Origin: JBCBSS01 sp039819065
GTDB lineage: Bacteria; Bacteroidota; Bacteroidia; Cytophagales; Cyclobacteriaceae
DNA length: 41,269 nucleotides
Reading direction: 5' to 3'
NCBI GenBank assembly: GCA_039819065.1
Contig: JBCBSS010000060.1
Coordinates: 1-41,269 of the forward strand
The stretch's first letter is position 1. Every line of letters starts with the position of its first letter. Made by a program: the position numbers and the translations under genes. Under the pieces are notes generated by a model that was not told where the DNA came from, did no database searches, and was given only the letters and a program-made list of their open reading frames with translations. Below are positions 8,064 to 16,120 of the stretch, one piece after another.

Positions 8064-10469
8064 TTAAAAACGTGCACTGAATGTGACGCCATAGGTTCTT
8101 GGTGGTGACATCAACACCCTGAAATCAGCAGGGCTGAATGCATCAATAGTACTGGGAGAGCCAAAAGAAATGAACCGTTCGTCACCGATGTTATTCATCC
8201 AAAAGAACAGGTCAAATTTTTTGTATGCTACTCCAACGCGACCATTGAAGGTTTGATAGCTATCCACTCTTATATTGTTCTCCACATCAGTGAAGTGTTC
8301 ACCGACTCCACGGTATTCCAAACGACCAATCAGATTGACATTTGCATTAATGGGCAAGGTGTACTGAGGAGCAATAAAAAGAGTTGATTTAGGTGTATTG
8401 GCCAGTGTATTTCCATCGAGGTTCAATGGCTCTGTAGCGAACCTGCCCTGCAATGCGAAATCCTGGTATTCTGAGTTGAAGTTGGTGCCATACGCGATAT
8501 CAACATTCAGGTTCTTAACGGGAATGGCGGTTATCTCAATTTCCAAACCAGTTGTTGCAGCATCACCCAGGTTATCTCTGATATAGATACCGCCTGCCAC
8601 CTGAGAGAAAAACTGTATAGCTGACCACTGAATGTGATACGCTGCTACGCTCAGACGCAACCGGTTATCCAGAAGTTCGCTTTTAAAACCCACTTCGTAG
8701 TTATCGGAGAACTCAGGATCGAAGGTGAGGTCGGCATTTTGTATCAATTGTGTATTGATACCTCCAGCCCGGAATCCCCTTGTATAACTGGCATAAAGGT
8801 TACTGCTGGGTGAAGTCTTGTAAGTAACGGCCAGCTTTGGTGAAAGGGCGTTGTACTCGCCTGTTACAGTCGTATCAGTACCCGCTGCTACTTGCTCACT
8901 ACCTACAAAGGTAAGTCCTCCATCATTGAAGAAATTCTCGCGCCGTTCATAATCATACCTCAAACCGGCTATTACTTCCCACTGGTCTCCCAATCGGTAG
9001 GTTAATTGACCGAAAGCTGCCAGCCCTTCGTTAGTACCTTCATTGACACTGACAAATGTGGGACCTGCAAAGGGGCCTGAAAGAATCTCCGAGCCTAAAT
9101 TAGTGGTAGGCTCAAAGGCATCTTGCCTAAAGCCGAACAGCCCGGCCGTATAATGTATAGGAGACTGTTCATTGGTAGAATTGATCTTAAACTCCTGGGT
9201 GAATACTTCCTGAGGTTCTCCTCGCACGCCAAACTGTCCATCTCGGTAAGAAGAATACAGACTGCCTGCACCACCGAAGAAATAGGGCCAGCTTACATTC
9301 TCGTAGGATAAACCGATAGCTTGGTAAGTACTGACAGAGCTCAGGTTAAAGCCAGGTAAAGCATAGTTGATGGCCAGAGAAGTATTGATAATATCACGAC
9401 GGTGATCTCCCACATACCCTAAGCCTACGCGGTCGGGATTGTTAATGGCCCTGTCCAACTGTTGCGTGATGAAAAAGCCACTGGCATCAGATTGATCTAT
9501 TTGGCCTTTTATGTTGAAAGTTAGATCCAGTTGGCCATTGACCAGCCACTTCAGGAATAGGTTGCCATAGAATGACTCTTCATCTCCAATGCGTGCCCCT
9601 TGTGCTTCAGCGGTGGGTGCTGGTGTATTGGTGGTATCAGCCGTCAGATAACCATTTCTGGATTGGTATTGGCCGGTAAACCCAAGAAAGAGCTTATCGG
9701 GTATCACAGGTAGTTTCGCACCGAATCCATGCCGCCGTAGTCCAAGGTTGCCCACGGAAGATTCTACAAAATAGGCGTGCTGGTTATTGGGTTGCCTGGT
9801 CACAATGTTGATTACGCCGCCCATGGCATTTCTACCGAAAAGCGTACCCTGGGGGCCACGTAATACTTCGATACGTTCTATATCGGTAAGCAAGAAACCA
9901 TTAGCGAGGATATCCAGGTTATTTACCCCATCGATGTAGGTGGCAATGGCCGGATTCTCGCTAAACACTTGTATACCGCGGATGCCGTGAATTTGCTGAA
10001 AACCTATTCTAGCTTCCGAAGAGTAAAAGTTGGGGACGATACTGTTAAGGTTTTCCAATGTCCACACTTGCGCATTCTTTACTTTCTCTTCGGATATGGC
10101 CGTCACGGAAATTGGCACTTCCAGAATTTCCTGCTCTGTTTTTTGTGCCGTTACTGTTACCTGATCCAATGTTTCGGCCTTTTCGGCGAGCGTGAAATCA
10201 AACTGCTGATCGCTGCTCAAATCGACCTCTTCAATGGCAGTAGCGTATCCGATGGCCCGTATTTCTAATTGATAGGTGCCTGACGGCATGTTCAGATAGA
10301 AATTGCCATTGGCATCGGATACAGTTCCCTGGTTGGTGTTCAAGACAGTGATGGTGGCATAAGCGATGCCACTCCCGTCAGCCGCTTTGATTGTTCCTTC
10401 TAAACCTTGGGCAAATGATTGACCTATGAGAAGGTTAAAAGCTAATATCAGTATCAGTTTAAAGTTCAT
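8064..10469 (-). CDS. TonB-dependent outer-membrane receptor with carboxypeptidase-regulatory-like domain
   Basis: With the ATG at 10469 the protein has 801 residues and a good signal peptide (MNFKLILILAFNLLIGQSFAQ); an upstream TTG would add ten poor residues. A carboxypeptidase-regulatory-like domain follows (about 22-100), then the plug with VPISVTAISEEKVKNAQ and the signature VLRGPQGTLFGRNAMGGVIN, and a 22-strand-type barrel that ends in an aromatic residue (A-R-F). Such receptors import siderophores, metal chelates, cobalamin or glycans with TonB energy. Receptors with this plug type are often annotated as iron or siderophore receptors, but no SusD partner is present and the substrate is not evident. 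It overlaps the end of the His-rich lipoprotein gene by about eleven bases, which supports co-transcription. Confidence 0.93.
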   Translation of the reverse strand: MNFKLILILAFNLLIGQSFAQGLEGTIKAADGSGIAYATITVLNTNQGTVSDANGNFYLNMPSGTYQLEIRAIGYATAIEEVDLSSDQQFDFTLAEKAETLDQVTVTAQKTEQEILEVPISVTAISEEKVKNAQVWTLENLNSIVPNFYSSEARIGFQQIHGIRGIQVFSENPAIATYIDGVNNLDILANGFLLTDIERIEVLRGPQGTLFGRNAMGGVINIVTRQPNNQHAYFVESSVGNLGLRRHGFGAKLPVIPDKLFLGFTGQYQSRNGYLTADTTNTPAPTAEAQGARIGDEESFYGNLFLKWLVNGQLDLTFNIKGQIDQSDASGFFITQQLDRAINNPDRVGLGYVGDHRRDIINTSLAINYALPGFNLSSVSTYQAIGLSYENVSWPYFFGGAGSLYSSYRDGQFGVRGEPQEVFTQEFKINSTNEQSPIHYTAGLFGFRQDAFEPTTNLGSEILSGPFAGPTFVSVNEGTNEGLAAFGQLTYRLGDQWEVIAGLRYDYERRENFFNDGGLTFVGSEQVAAGTDTTVTGEYNALSPKLAVTYKTSPSSNLYASYTRGFRAGGINTQLIQNADLTFDPEFSDNYEVGFKSELLDNRLRLSVAAYHIQWSAIQFFSQVAGGIYIRDNLGDAATTGLEIEITAIPVKNLNVDIAYGTNFNSEYQDFALQGRFATEPLNLDGNTLANTPKSTLFIAPQYTLPINANVNLIGRLEYRGVGEHFTDVENNIRVDSYQTFNGRVGVAYKKFDLFFWMNNIGDERFISFGSPSTIDAFSPADFRVLMSPPRTYGVTFSARF

Positions 10470-10923
10470 CTTTGTTAAGTAGTAGTTGGGCGTTTTCAAT
10501 GGCTTGTTTCATTTTTCTCCTCAGGTTGACCATCTCTGTTTTCTGTTTGGTCAATAGTGCTTCCTCTTCATGGGTGGTTTTAGAAGGATGATGGTGTTCA
10601 TCATGCGCCATGTTTTCATGACCAACATGGTGCCCGCCACCTTTCAAAGCTGCATCTGGAAATTGTTGGGAAAAATCCCTCATCCATACCATCATCTCTT
10701 CGTGTGATTCATCCAATGCGGCCATGGCCGACTGGTATTGTGACAATTGGGTAGAATCCAGCGATTCCTTTAATTCAAGCTTTAGGCTCATCACTGGTTC
10801 CATTTCTTCCATGGCCAGGTCATGAATTTGGATGACCTCACTCAAAAGACTTTGCTCTTTTTCTTGTTGTGCGGAACATGCACTGATCAGCGCTATTACG
10901 CTTATGATTAATGTTCTTTTCAT
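10459..10923 (-). CDS. His-rich lipoprotein, possible metal binder
   Basis: The 154-residue protein begins with a lipoprotein signal whose lipobox is I-S-A-C (Cys16). The body is mainly helical with Met-rich segments (MEEMEPVM, EEMMVWMRDF) and a central His cluster: His98, 99, 102, 107, 110, 111, 112 and 118. The helical parts resemble small Bacteroidota lipoproteins that automated pipelines often label viral A-type inclusion protein, a name with no functional value. The His and Met content and the position directly before a TonB receptor suggest periplasmic metal binding, but this is inference. Its 3' end overlaps the receptor gene. Confidence 0.75.
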   Translation of the reverse strand: MKRTLIISVIALISACSAQQEKEQSLLSEVIQIHDLAMEEMEPVMSLKLELKESLDSTQLSQYQSAMAALDESHEEMMVWMRDFSQQFPDAALKGGGHHVGHENMAHDEHHHPSKTTHEEEALLTKQKTEMVNLRRKMKQAIENAQLLLNKDEL

Positions 10924-11079
10924 TTTCAGATAGTAATTAACAGTTTGTTTTGAGGTGCGTCATTATACTACCGACGTCGTCAATAGTAAGTAGACCTCTT
11001 GGTTTGTGGAAGGCCTATATGCAACTCACAGTATGATTAAAATGATAGGGACTGTATTAAAAGCCCTTTCAAATGTCGT

Positions 11080-11093
11080 CCCGATCAATCGGG
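11080..11093. repeat. Short palindrome CCCGAT-CA-ATCGGG
   Basis: The six-base arms pair perfectly across two bases. It lies just after the stop of the minus-strand gene at 11100. The same element, with a longer seven-base arm, recurs at 29992-30007. It could act as a transcription stop or simply be a dispersed repeat. Confidence 0.5.
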
Positions 11094-11099
11094 GTACTG

Positions 11100-11483
11100 T
11101 TAGCATTGGGGAGGGCGGAACACACCATCCAGAAACGGGTTGATCTGACCACCTTCAACAGTTAGTGTATGTCGTACTGAGGTAGCAAGGGGTGGGGGAG
11201 TGATTACTGGTGTAGTTATGGGTTGGTTGAAGAATGAAATCTCCAACTGACGGACATTGGTCGCGTTTTCCTGATCTTGTTTTTCAGAAGCTTCTTCGAG
11301 CTTCATATTCAAATAGCACTTGCCATCGCAAATGGTAATCGGTTCTTCCTTATTGATACAGAGTACATTGGCAATATAGTCCTGTCGTACTTCAAAATCC
11401 AGATACACCAGGTGTATGGATAACGTACTAAGGATGACATGTATCACCAGATAAATACTGATCAACTTATGCAGTATACGCAT
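11100..11483 (-). CDS. Small exported or membrane protein with three-Cys motif (paralogue 1)
   Basis: This is a 127-residue protein with one N-terminal hydrophobic segment (about residues 7-28), then LDFEVRQDYIANVLCINKEE and PITICDGKCYL, which contain Cys42, Cys52 and Cys56. The C-terminus is Pro-rich and ends in FRPPQC. I do not know a named family, but proteins with this C-I-N...E-P-I...C-x-G-K-C-Y-L motif are common in Bacteroidota, often close to metal-related TonB receptors. The cysteines would face the periplasm. The next gene upstream is a clear paralogue with Cys at exactly the same positions. Roles in metal binding or disulfide chemistry are possible but unproven. Confidence 0.72.
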   Translation of the reverse strand: MRILHKLISIYLVIHVILSTLSIHLVYLDFEVRQDYIANVLCINKEEPITICDGKCYLNMKLEEASEKQDQENATNVRQLEISFFNQPITTPVITPPPLATSVRHTLTVEGGQINPFLDGVFRPPQC

Positions 11484-11638
11484 TGAATGGCTTTAACTCA
11501 GAAGGTTGTCACTTGGCTACTAATTGGTGCTAAGTGAGTATTTCGTATTTAACACAGCCTGTTTAAGGGCATGTGTTTGTACGTGTAAAATGATTTAGAA
11601 AACCCTGTATCAAATGAGAGGGCTTAAATGAAGAGCAA

Positions 11639-12025
11639 TTATGCGCTTAATTGAGGAGGGTGAAATATGTCAACTGATCTTAATGTAGGCATTTCAAAGC
11701 TTACGTATCCCAGTTTTAGATCTGAGAGAGATGGTGATGGATTATCGAGGCTTATAGCCGAATGTTGTTCAAAGTAGAAAGAGATTTGAAATCTCTCGGT
11801 GTGCGGTGCGTTTTTTTCCTGGAAGTCTGCAACGAAGTCCAATCTTTCTGTCAGGTAGCACTTGCCACCGCAAATCGCGATGGGTTCGTCTTGATTGATG
11901 CAGAGCACTTTAGCAATGTACTCCCTTCTGACCTCAAAGTCGAGGTGGATCAATGGTACCAACAGCGTGCTGCCGATCGTACAAATGATCATCAGAGAAA
12001 GAATGATATTACGTATAGCCCTCAC
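11639..12025 (-). CDS. Small exported or membrane protein with three-Cys motif (paralogue 2)
   Basis: The 128-residue product matches its downstream neighbour: one N-terminal hydrophobic segment, then HLDFEVRREYIAKVLCINQ and EPIAICGGKCYL, with Cys42, Cys52 and Cys56 at identical positions, and a C-terminal F-H-P-P that mirrors F-R-P-P. Outside these parts the two sequences have diverged strongly, so the shared blocks are under selection. The start is GTG at 12023-12025; a stop lies two codons upstream, and the N-terminal M-R-x-I pattern matches the paralogue. It follows the GlxA-type regulator by about 110 bases in the same direction. Confidence 0.72.
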   Translation of the reverse strand: MRAIRNIILSLMIICTIGSTLLVPLIHLDFEVRREYIAKVLCINQDEPIAICGGKCYLTERLDFVADFQEKNAPHTERFQISFYFEQHSAISLDNPSPSLSDLKLGYVSFEMPTLRSVDIFHPPQLSA

Positions 12026-12138
12026 ATCTCAAAGATCATGCATGGACGCCACATTTCAAGGTGTTTTTAAGAATTTAACACTTTGTATTCTATTATGATA
12101 TTGAGGCTTACCAGTTCCCTAACTATTTTAGTCACAGA

Positions 12139-13122
12139 TCAAACCCAAACAGCCGCTTCTTTATTAAATTTATTGCGGTATTCAACTGGGGTGAGGCCAG
12201 TGATTTTTTTAAAGACATTGCGAAAGGCTTTTGTATCCGCATACCCCACGTCGAACATCACTTCGTTCACACTTTTAGTAGTTTTTTCGAGGTCTTTTTT
12301 GGCGGCTTCAATTTTGACCCGTTGAATGTACTCCACGGTGGTATTGTGCGTAGCTTTCTTAAACCTCCTTTCCAGGCTTCTTCTGGCAATAGCAAACCGA
12401 TCACAAAGGTCATCTACAGTAAGTTTCTGTTGATAGTTACGCTCAATGAATAATTGAATCGCCCTGATGTTCTCATCATCATGCTCGCTCTGTCCCTGAA
12501 ACATGATGAAGGGTGACTGACTGTTTCTGTCTATTTCTATGGCAAAATACTTGGCCGCCAATACGGCCATTTCACGGTTCGTATATTTTTCGATGATGTA
12601 AAGCAGTAAGTTCCAAAGCGAGTTGGCACCACCACTGGAATAAATGCCGTTCTCATCGGTGATCACTTTGTCATCAACTAATTCTACCTCAGGAAACATT
12701 TCTCTGAATTGGTTGGCGAATACCCAATGGGTAGAACACTTCTTACCATTTAAAAGGCCGGTTGAAGCCAGAAAGAAAGCACCCGCGCACAAACTGGCTA
12801 CCTCGGCACCTTGCTGGTGTTGCTTAACAATCCAGGGAACAAAATCCCGGTTGGCGGCCAGCACCTCTGGCATATTACCAATCAAGGCAGGCAGCAAGAT
12901 CAAATCAGTAGAAGCTACTTCTTCCACAAGGTCATTGACATGGACAGTGTATGTGCCTTCATGCAGCTTCACTTCTTTGGTAAGTCCGACCAGGTGGACA
13001 TCAAAGAGTGGCTCTTCTCCAGCATTTTGTAAGAATTGATTGACTGCCTGGAAGAGATACCTGGGATCTTCCAGGCTTGACATAACAGCGTATTCAGGTA
13101 CGAGAATAGAGACATGTTTCAT
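12139..13122 (-). CDS. GlxA-type transcriptional regulator (DJ-1/PfpI domain fused to AraC HTH)
   Basis: The 327-residue protein has an N-terminal DJ-1/PfpI domain (about residues 1-190) with LILLPAL and the elbow SLCAGAFFLASTGLLNGKKC, followed by a C-terminal AraC/XylS domain (about 220-320) with two helix-turn-helix units: LTVDDLCDRFAIARRSLERR and VNEVMFDVGYADTKAFRNVF. The GlxA group regulates catabolic or stress genes, with the DJ-1 domain as a presumed sensor. It is the first gene of a minus-strand series that ends with another DJ-1 protein, this time a lipoprotein, so regulator and lipoprotein may share a ligand class. The ATG at 13122 leaves a complete first strand of the DJ-1 fold. Confidence 0.9.
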   Translation of the reverse strand: MKHVSILVPEYAVMSSLEDPRYLFQAVNQFLQNAGEEPLFDVHLVGLTKEVKLHEGTYTVHVNDLVEEVASTDLILLPALIGNMPEVLAANRDFVPWIVKQHQQGAEVASLCAGAFFLASTGLLNGKKCSTHWVFANQFREMFPEVELVDDKVITDENGIYSSGGANSLWNLLLYIIEKYTNREMAVLAAKYFAIEIDRNSQSPFIMFQGQSEHDDENIRAIQLFIERNYQQKLTVDDLCDRFAIARRSLERRFKKATHNTTVEYIQRVKIEAAKKDLEKTTKSVNEVMFDVGYADTKAFRNVFKKITGLTPVEYRNKFNKEAAVWV

Positions 13123-13238
13123 GTATTAAATGTAACACTTGAAAGTGGCGGAATCAACCATTAAGTAAGACGTGTTTACCTCTATCGCTGAGTTTGTGAT
13201 TCTCCTAACTTTGTTTGAAACAAATAGCGAAAAATATC

Positions 13239-13658
13239 ATGACGCAGAACTTATGGGTCAATCTTCCTGTCAAGAATCTCGATAAATCAAAAGCCTTTTT
13301 CAAACAAATTGGCTTCAAGTTCAATGAACAATTCGGTGGGAATAGTGCTGAATCGGCTTGCTTAGAAATTGGAAGCAAACCTGATATCGTGATGCTCTTT
13401 CTAGATACCACATTTCAGAACTTCTCCCGGAATGATATCGCGGACACCGGCCGAGGTACAGAAGTGTTGCTTTCATTTGACGCTGCCTCCAAAGAGCAAG
13501 TGGATCAGCTTGCTACCATGGTAAAAGCAGTAGGCGGTGATGTATTCGCCGCGCCTGAGGAAATTGACGGTTGGATGTACAGTTGCGGGTTTGCGGATTT
13601 GGACGGCCATCGCTGGAATGCGCTCTACATGGATATGGCCAATATGCCAAAGCAATAG
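13239..13658 (+). CDS. VOC family protein (glyoxalase/bleomycin resistance-like)
   Basis: The 139-residue protein has the vicinal oxygen chelate layout: LWVNLPVKNLDKSKAFFKQI at the N-terminus, a central strand VMLFLD, and the C-terminal YSCGFADLDGHRWNALYMD. The ATG at 13239 gives the usual family N-terminus; a TTG eight codons earlier looks less likely. This subgroup is often labelled glyoxalase/extradiol dioxygenase, but enzymatic activity is unproven. It is about 40% alike by eye to the VOC gene at 14097 and opens a series of small plus-strand enzymes. Confidence 0.88.
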   Translation: MTQNLWVNLPVKNLDKSKAFFKQIGFKFNEQFGGNSAESACLEIGSKPDIVMLFLDTTFQNFSRNDIADTGRGTEVLLSFDAASKEQVDQLATMVKAVGGDVFAAPEEIDGWMYSCGFADLDGHRWNALYMDMANMPKQ

Positions 13659-13697
13659 CTATTTATGAAACCATCTTATAAAAGGCTATTTTGAACA

Positions 13698-14090
13698 GTG
13701 AATCCTGAAATCAAAAAGTATAACGACAGCCAAGCAGACGCCGAAATAGATATTTGCTATCAACTAGCATCAATAATTGATGAACTTATGCCAGAAGCAG
13801 AAAGTAAAATATGGCACAGGCATCCGGTCTGGTTTTTAGAAGGAAACCCTATTGTTGGTTACAACAAACTAAAGGCTGGCATTCGCCTCATGTTTTGGAG
13901 TGGTGCCTCATTTGTTGAAGAGCAACTCAAACTGGGAACAGACAAGTTCAAAGATGCATCAATGATATATAATAACCCAGAACAAATCATCCCTGAAGAC
14001 ATTGAAAGATGGATTGGAAAATCCAAAGAGATCCAATGGGATTATAAAAACATTTATAAACGCAAAGGAAAACTAGAGAGGTTAAAATAA
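13698..14090 (+). CDS. DUF1801 (YdhG-like) family protein
   Basis: The 130-residue protein matches the DUF1801/YdhG-like fold by its pattern: an N-terminal helical part with IIDELMPEAESKIWHRHPVWFL, the strand GNPIVGYNKLKAGIRLMFWSG, and a C-terminal segment with IGKSKEIQWDYKNIYKR. The start appears to be GTG at 13698, since TGA lies two codons upstream and the next ATG would cut the first helix. Molecular function of the family is unknown. Its gene ends six bases before the next VOC gene, so both are probably co-transcribed. Confidence 0.75.
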   Translation: MNPEIKKYNDSQADAEIDICYQLASIIDELMPEAESKIWHRHPVWFLEGNPIVGYNKLKAGIRLMFWSGASFVEEQLKLGTDKFKDASMIYNNPEQIIPEDIERWIGKSKEIQWDYKNIYKRKGKLERLK

Positions 14091-14096
14091 ACTACT

Positions 14097-14504
14097 ATGT
14101 CAAGACAAATATTCGTAAACCTGCATGTAAAAGACCTTAACAAATCAAGGGATTTTTACACCAAGCTCGGATTTTCAATAAACGAGCAATTCTCTGATGA
14201 CACAGCTGTCAGTGTGGTCATTTCAGACGCTATCTACATAATGTTGCTTACCCATGCTAAATTCAAAGAGTTTACCCCGAAGGACATTTCTGACGCAACC
14301 AAGACTACGGAAGTGCTTAATGCCCTATCAGCCGACAGTATTGAGGAAGTCAATAAAATTGTTGATGCCGCCATAGCTGCGGGCGGCACGGAGGCCCGAC
14401 CTGCCCAAGAATATGGTTTCATGTACGGTAGATCGTTCAACGACCCTGACGGACACATTTGGGAAGTAGTTTGGATGGACATGAGCCAAATGCCTGAAGA
14501 TTAA
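14097..14504 (+). CDS. VOC family protein, paralogue of the one at 13239
   Basis: The 135-residue protein shows the VOC pattern: IFVNLHVKDLNKSRDFYTKL, then AIYIMLLTHAKFKEFTPKD, and the C-terminal GFMYGRSFNDPDGHIWEVVW with a potential metal ligand triad (His near the start, Glu near the end). Several shared residues (KDLNKS, FSINEQF, TEVLNALSADS) link it to the VOC gene upstream, so the pair flanks DUF1801 by duplication. Substrate unknown. Confidence 0.9.
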   Translation: MSRQIFVNLHVKDLNKSRDFYTKLGFSINEQFSDDTAVSVVISDAIYIMLLTHAKFKEFTPKDISDATKTTEVLNALSADSIEEVNKIVDAAIAAGGTEARPAQEYGFMYGRSFNDPDGHIWEVVWMDMSQMPED

Positions 14505-14525
14505 AAAACATAGACTACCAATAGC

Positions 14526-15091
14526 ATGATCAGACTAAAACTACAAATGCAGCTGTCCTTAGATGGCTTTGTTGCCGGGTCAAATGGTGAAATGGACTGG
14601 ATGGCCTGGGATTGGGATGACGGTTTAAAAGCCTTCGTATATGATCTTACCGAATCTGTTGACAGTATCATCTTAGGCAGAAAACTGGCAGAGGGCTTTA
14701 TTCCACATTGGGAGGGAGTAGCAGCCGACCCTAGCAACCCAGAAGTGGCTTCTAGCAAGCAATTTACTGAAATGCCCAAACTCGTTTCTCTAAAACGTTG
14801 GAAGCATCACCCTGGTCTAATACGACTTTAGTATCAGGAGACCTTACTAAAGAAGTGAGTAGCCTCAAGAAGCAGATGGGGAAAGACATCATCGTTTACG
14901 GAGGAGGAGAATTTGTGTCTAGCTTGATCTCAGCCAACCTGATAGATGAGTATTACCTGTTCGTCAACCCAGTTGCTTTGGGAGGGGGGATGTCAATATT
15001 CAAACAACGAACGAATTTGCAATTAGCAGAGAGCATAGCTTTTGACTGTGGTATTACCCTTTTGAAATACTTGCCAAAATCTACTGAATAA
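14526..15091 (+). pseudogene. Dihydrofolate reductase/RibD-C-like protein interrupted by a frameshift
   Basis: Two overlapping frames make one protein of the small RibD C-terminal/DHFR-like type. The first (14526 to 14831) has LKLQMQLSLDGFVAGSNGEM and SIILGRKLAEGF; it leaves frame after FTEMPKLV. The second frame continues exactly as the family does, with S-K-T-L-E-A-S-P-W-S-N-T-T-L, then GKDIIVYGGGEFVSSLI and LIDEYYLFVNPVALGGGMS. One extra T in the GTTTCTC stretch at 14784-14790 would restore V-F-S-K-T. So a one-base deletion, either real or from assembly, breaks the gene. If intact it would be an oxidoreductase-like protein of unknown substrate in the VOC/DUF1801 operon. Confidence 0.8.
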
Positions 15092-15120
15092 CCTTTTTCG
15101 ACCAATCAACATCATACGAA

Positions 15121-15501
15121 ATGACCAAGATAACCGTAAAACCAGATTGTGGGAATGCTCCCAGAAAAGCATTTTTAAGAGACTTTAACTCTGCTTTTGC
15201 CAAAGGTGATGCAGGCTTTATCATTGACCATGTCAGTGATGATATGCTATGGATAATTCATGGTGATAAAACCATCAAAGGAAAGGAAGCTTTCGCTAAC
15301 GAAATCAATGTAATGAAAGACTATGTTGCCGATGAGTTGATTATCGAGCATATCATTACACATGGCAGGGAGGCATCCTGCAACGGGGTAATGAAAATGG
15401 GAAGTAAGACTTACAATTTTTGTGATGTCTACCGCTTTACCAATACTACTAGTCTCATCATCAAAGAAATGTATTCATACGTGATTGAAGGTGAAGTGTG
15501 A
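15121..15501 (+). CDS. SnoaL-like/NTF2-like family protein
   Basis: The 126-residue protein fits the NTF2-like fold: an N-terminal helix RKAFLRDFNSAFAKGDAGFI, then HVSDDMLWIIHGDKTIKGKE, and strands that end in SLIIKEMYSYVIEG. Such proteins are small isomerases, hydrolases or ligand binders; nothing here selects among them. It follows the broken RibD-like gene by about 30 bases and ends the series of small enzymes. Confidence 0.75.
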   Translation: MTKITVKPDCGNAPRKAFLRDFNSAFAKGDAGFIIDHVSDDMLWIIHGDKTIKGKEAFANEINVMKDYVADELIIEHIITHGREASCNGVMKMGSKTYNFCDVYRFTNTTSLIIKEMYSYVIEGEV

Positions 15502-15510
15502 CGTATGAAG

Positions 15511-15660
15511 TTTAGCTGGGTATTTCACCCTGTGTTCTGAATTCAAGATCGTTAGGTCGAAAGGCTTAACATCATCAATACAGGATCTTATACTGGCGAA
15601 AGTAACTATTGCGCCGCTGTAGCTTGAACTTAGTAATATAAAATGTAGGGTGTAAACACC
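15511..15660. repeat. Degenerate dispersed hairpin repeats after the SnoaL gene
   Basis: Three pieces follow one another. At 15511-15575 there is a worn version of the two-hairpin repeat seen at 39113 and 40649 (GGGTATTTCACCC, then GTTAGGTCGAAAGGCTTAAC). At 15595-15615 there is a variant of the GGCGCGAAAGT/ACTTTCGTGCC palindrome (GGCGAAAGTAAC, then GCGCC). Then AGCTTGAAC and an AGGGTG-TAAA-CACCCT hairpin follow. The order palindrome, AGCTTGAAC, hairpin is the same as at 18099-18175. Confidence 0.6.
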
Positions 15661-15811
15661 CTGCTATGCCTTTTATCAATAGGTGAGACAGGCATAGTAT
15701 AAAAATACAATAGCACTTACTGTCCTTCTGAGACCTAATATTTTAGTTTCAAATACACAAAATTGGATGACGCTGAATTAAGAGGCTTAGCAATTATGGT
15801 GTTCTGGGTAC

Positions 15812-15850
15812 TTTCCCCCTAATGTTAGGGGGAATACAAGGGGGTAAGAT
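15812..15850. repeat. Palindromic C-run/G-run repeat, family of 2589 and 39049
   Basis: TTTCCCCCTAATGTTAGGGG is followed by GAATA, a second G5 run and TAAGA. The copy at 39049-39085 is nearly identical over this length and shares the preceding TGTTCTGG. The near identity of two copies 23 kb apart, in gaps next to unrelated genes, marks a dispersed element. Confidence 0.8.
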
Positions 15851-15880
15851 TCAGTGCAACACAAAAATACGTCATAAGCA

Positions 15881-15982
15881 AAGAATCTTATTGGAAGTTA
15901 GGTACGACTTAAGCGGAAAGCAGTTAATCAACTAATTAAGGGAGAATAAATCAGGCACGAAAGTAACTTTCGCGCCAGGGAA
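15881..15982. repeat. 102-bp composite direct repeat, copy 1
   Basis: By hand alignment, 93 of 102 positions match 19912-20013. It starts with AAGAATCTTATTGG, the end of the array unit at 6181-7110, continues through a linker with GACTTAAG and GGAAAGCAGT, and ends with a 23-base palindrome at 15954-15976 (arms GGCACGAAAGT and ACTTTCGCGCC around one A, with a single mismatch). A further module follows to about 16045, with CATTCCAC, GTTTTCGACG and GGGGAATCTC. Confidence 0.85.
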
Positions 15983-16120
15983 AGTCATTGCTGTTATCAT
16001 CATTCCACAGTTTTCGACGAAGGAGAAAAACTGGGGAATCTCGTAACTTCTATTGGTGATAAAGCGACTTTCAAGCTATACTTATAGAAGGCGACTATAA
16101 CAGTTTAACACTTCTGTCTT
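15983..16120. repeat. Continuation module of the composite repeat and short spacer
   Basis: The stretch with GTCATTGCTGTTATC, CATTCCACAGTTTTCGACG, GGAGAAAAACT and GGGGAATCTC recurs at 16412-16478 and, inverted, at about 20027-20070. The rest before the gene at 16121 shows nothing further. Confidence 0.65.

Noticed and set aside
7973..8092. Forty-residue N-terminal extension of the DJ-1 lipoprotein
   Set aside because: It would overlap the receptor gene and hide a good lipoprotein signal that starts at 7972.
12644..13039. Long plus-strand frame opposite the GlxA-type gene
   Set aside because: It is the antisense shadow of a clear DJ-1/AraC gene and shows low-complexity Ser/Thr content.
14798..15091. 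Independent gene starting at an internal ATG after the frameshift
   Set aside because: The sequence continues the RibD/DHFR-like family exactly where the first frame stops, so one broken gene is the simpler reading.
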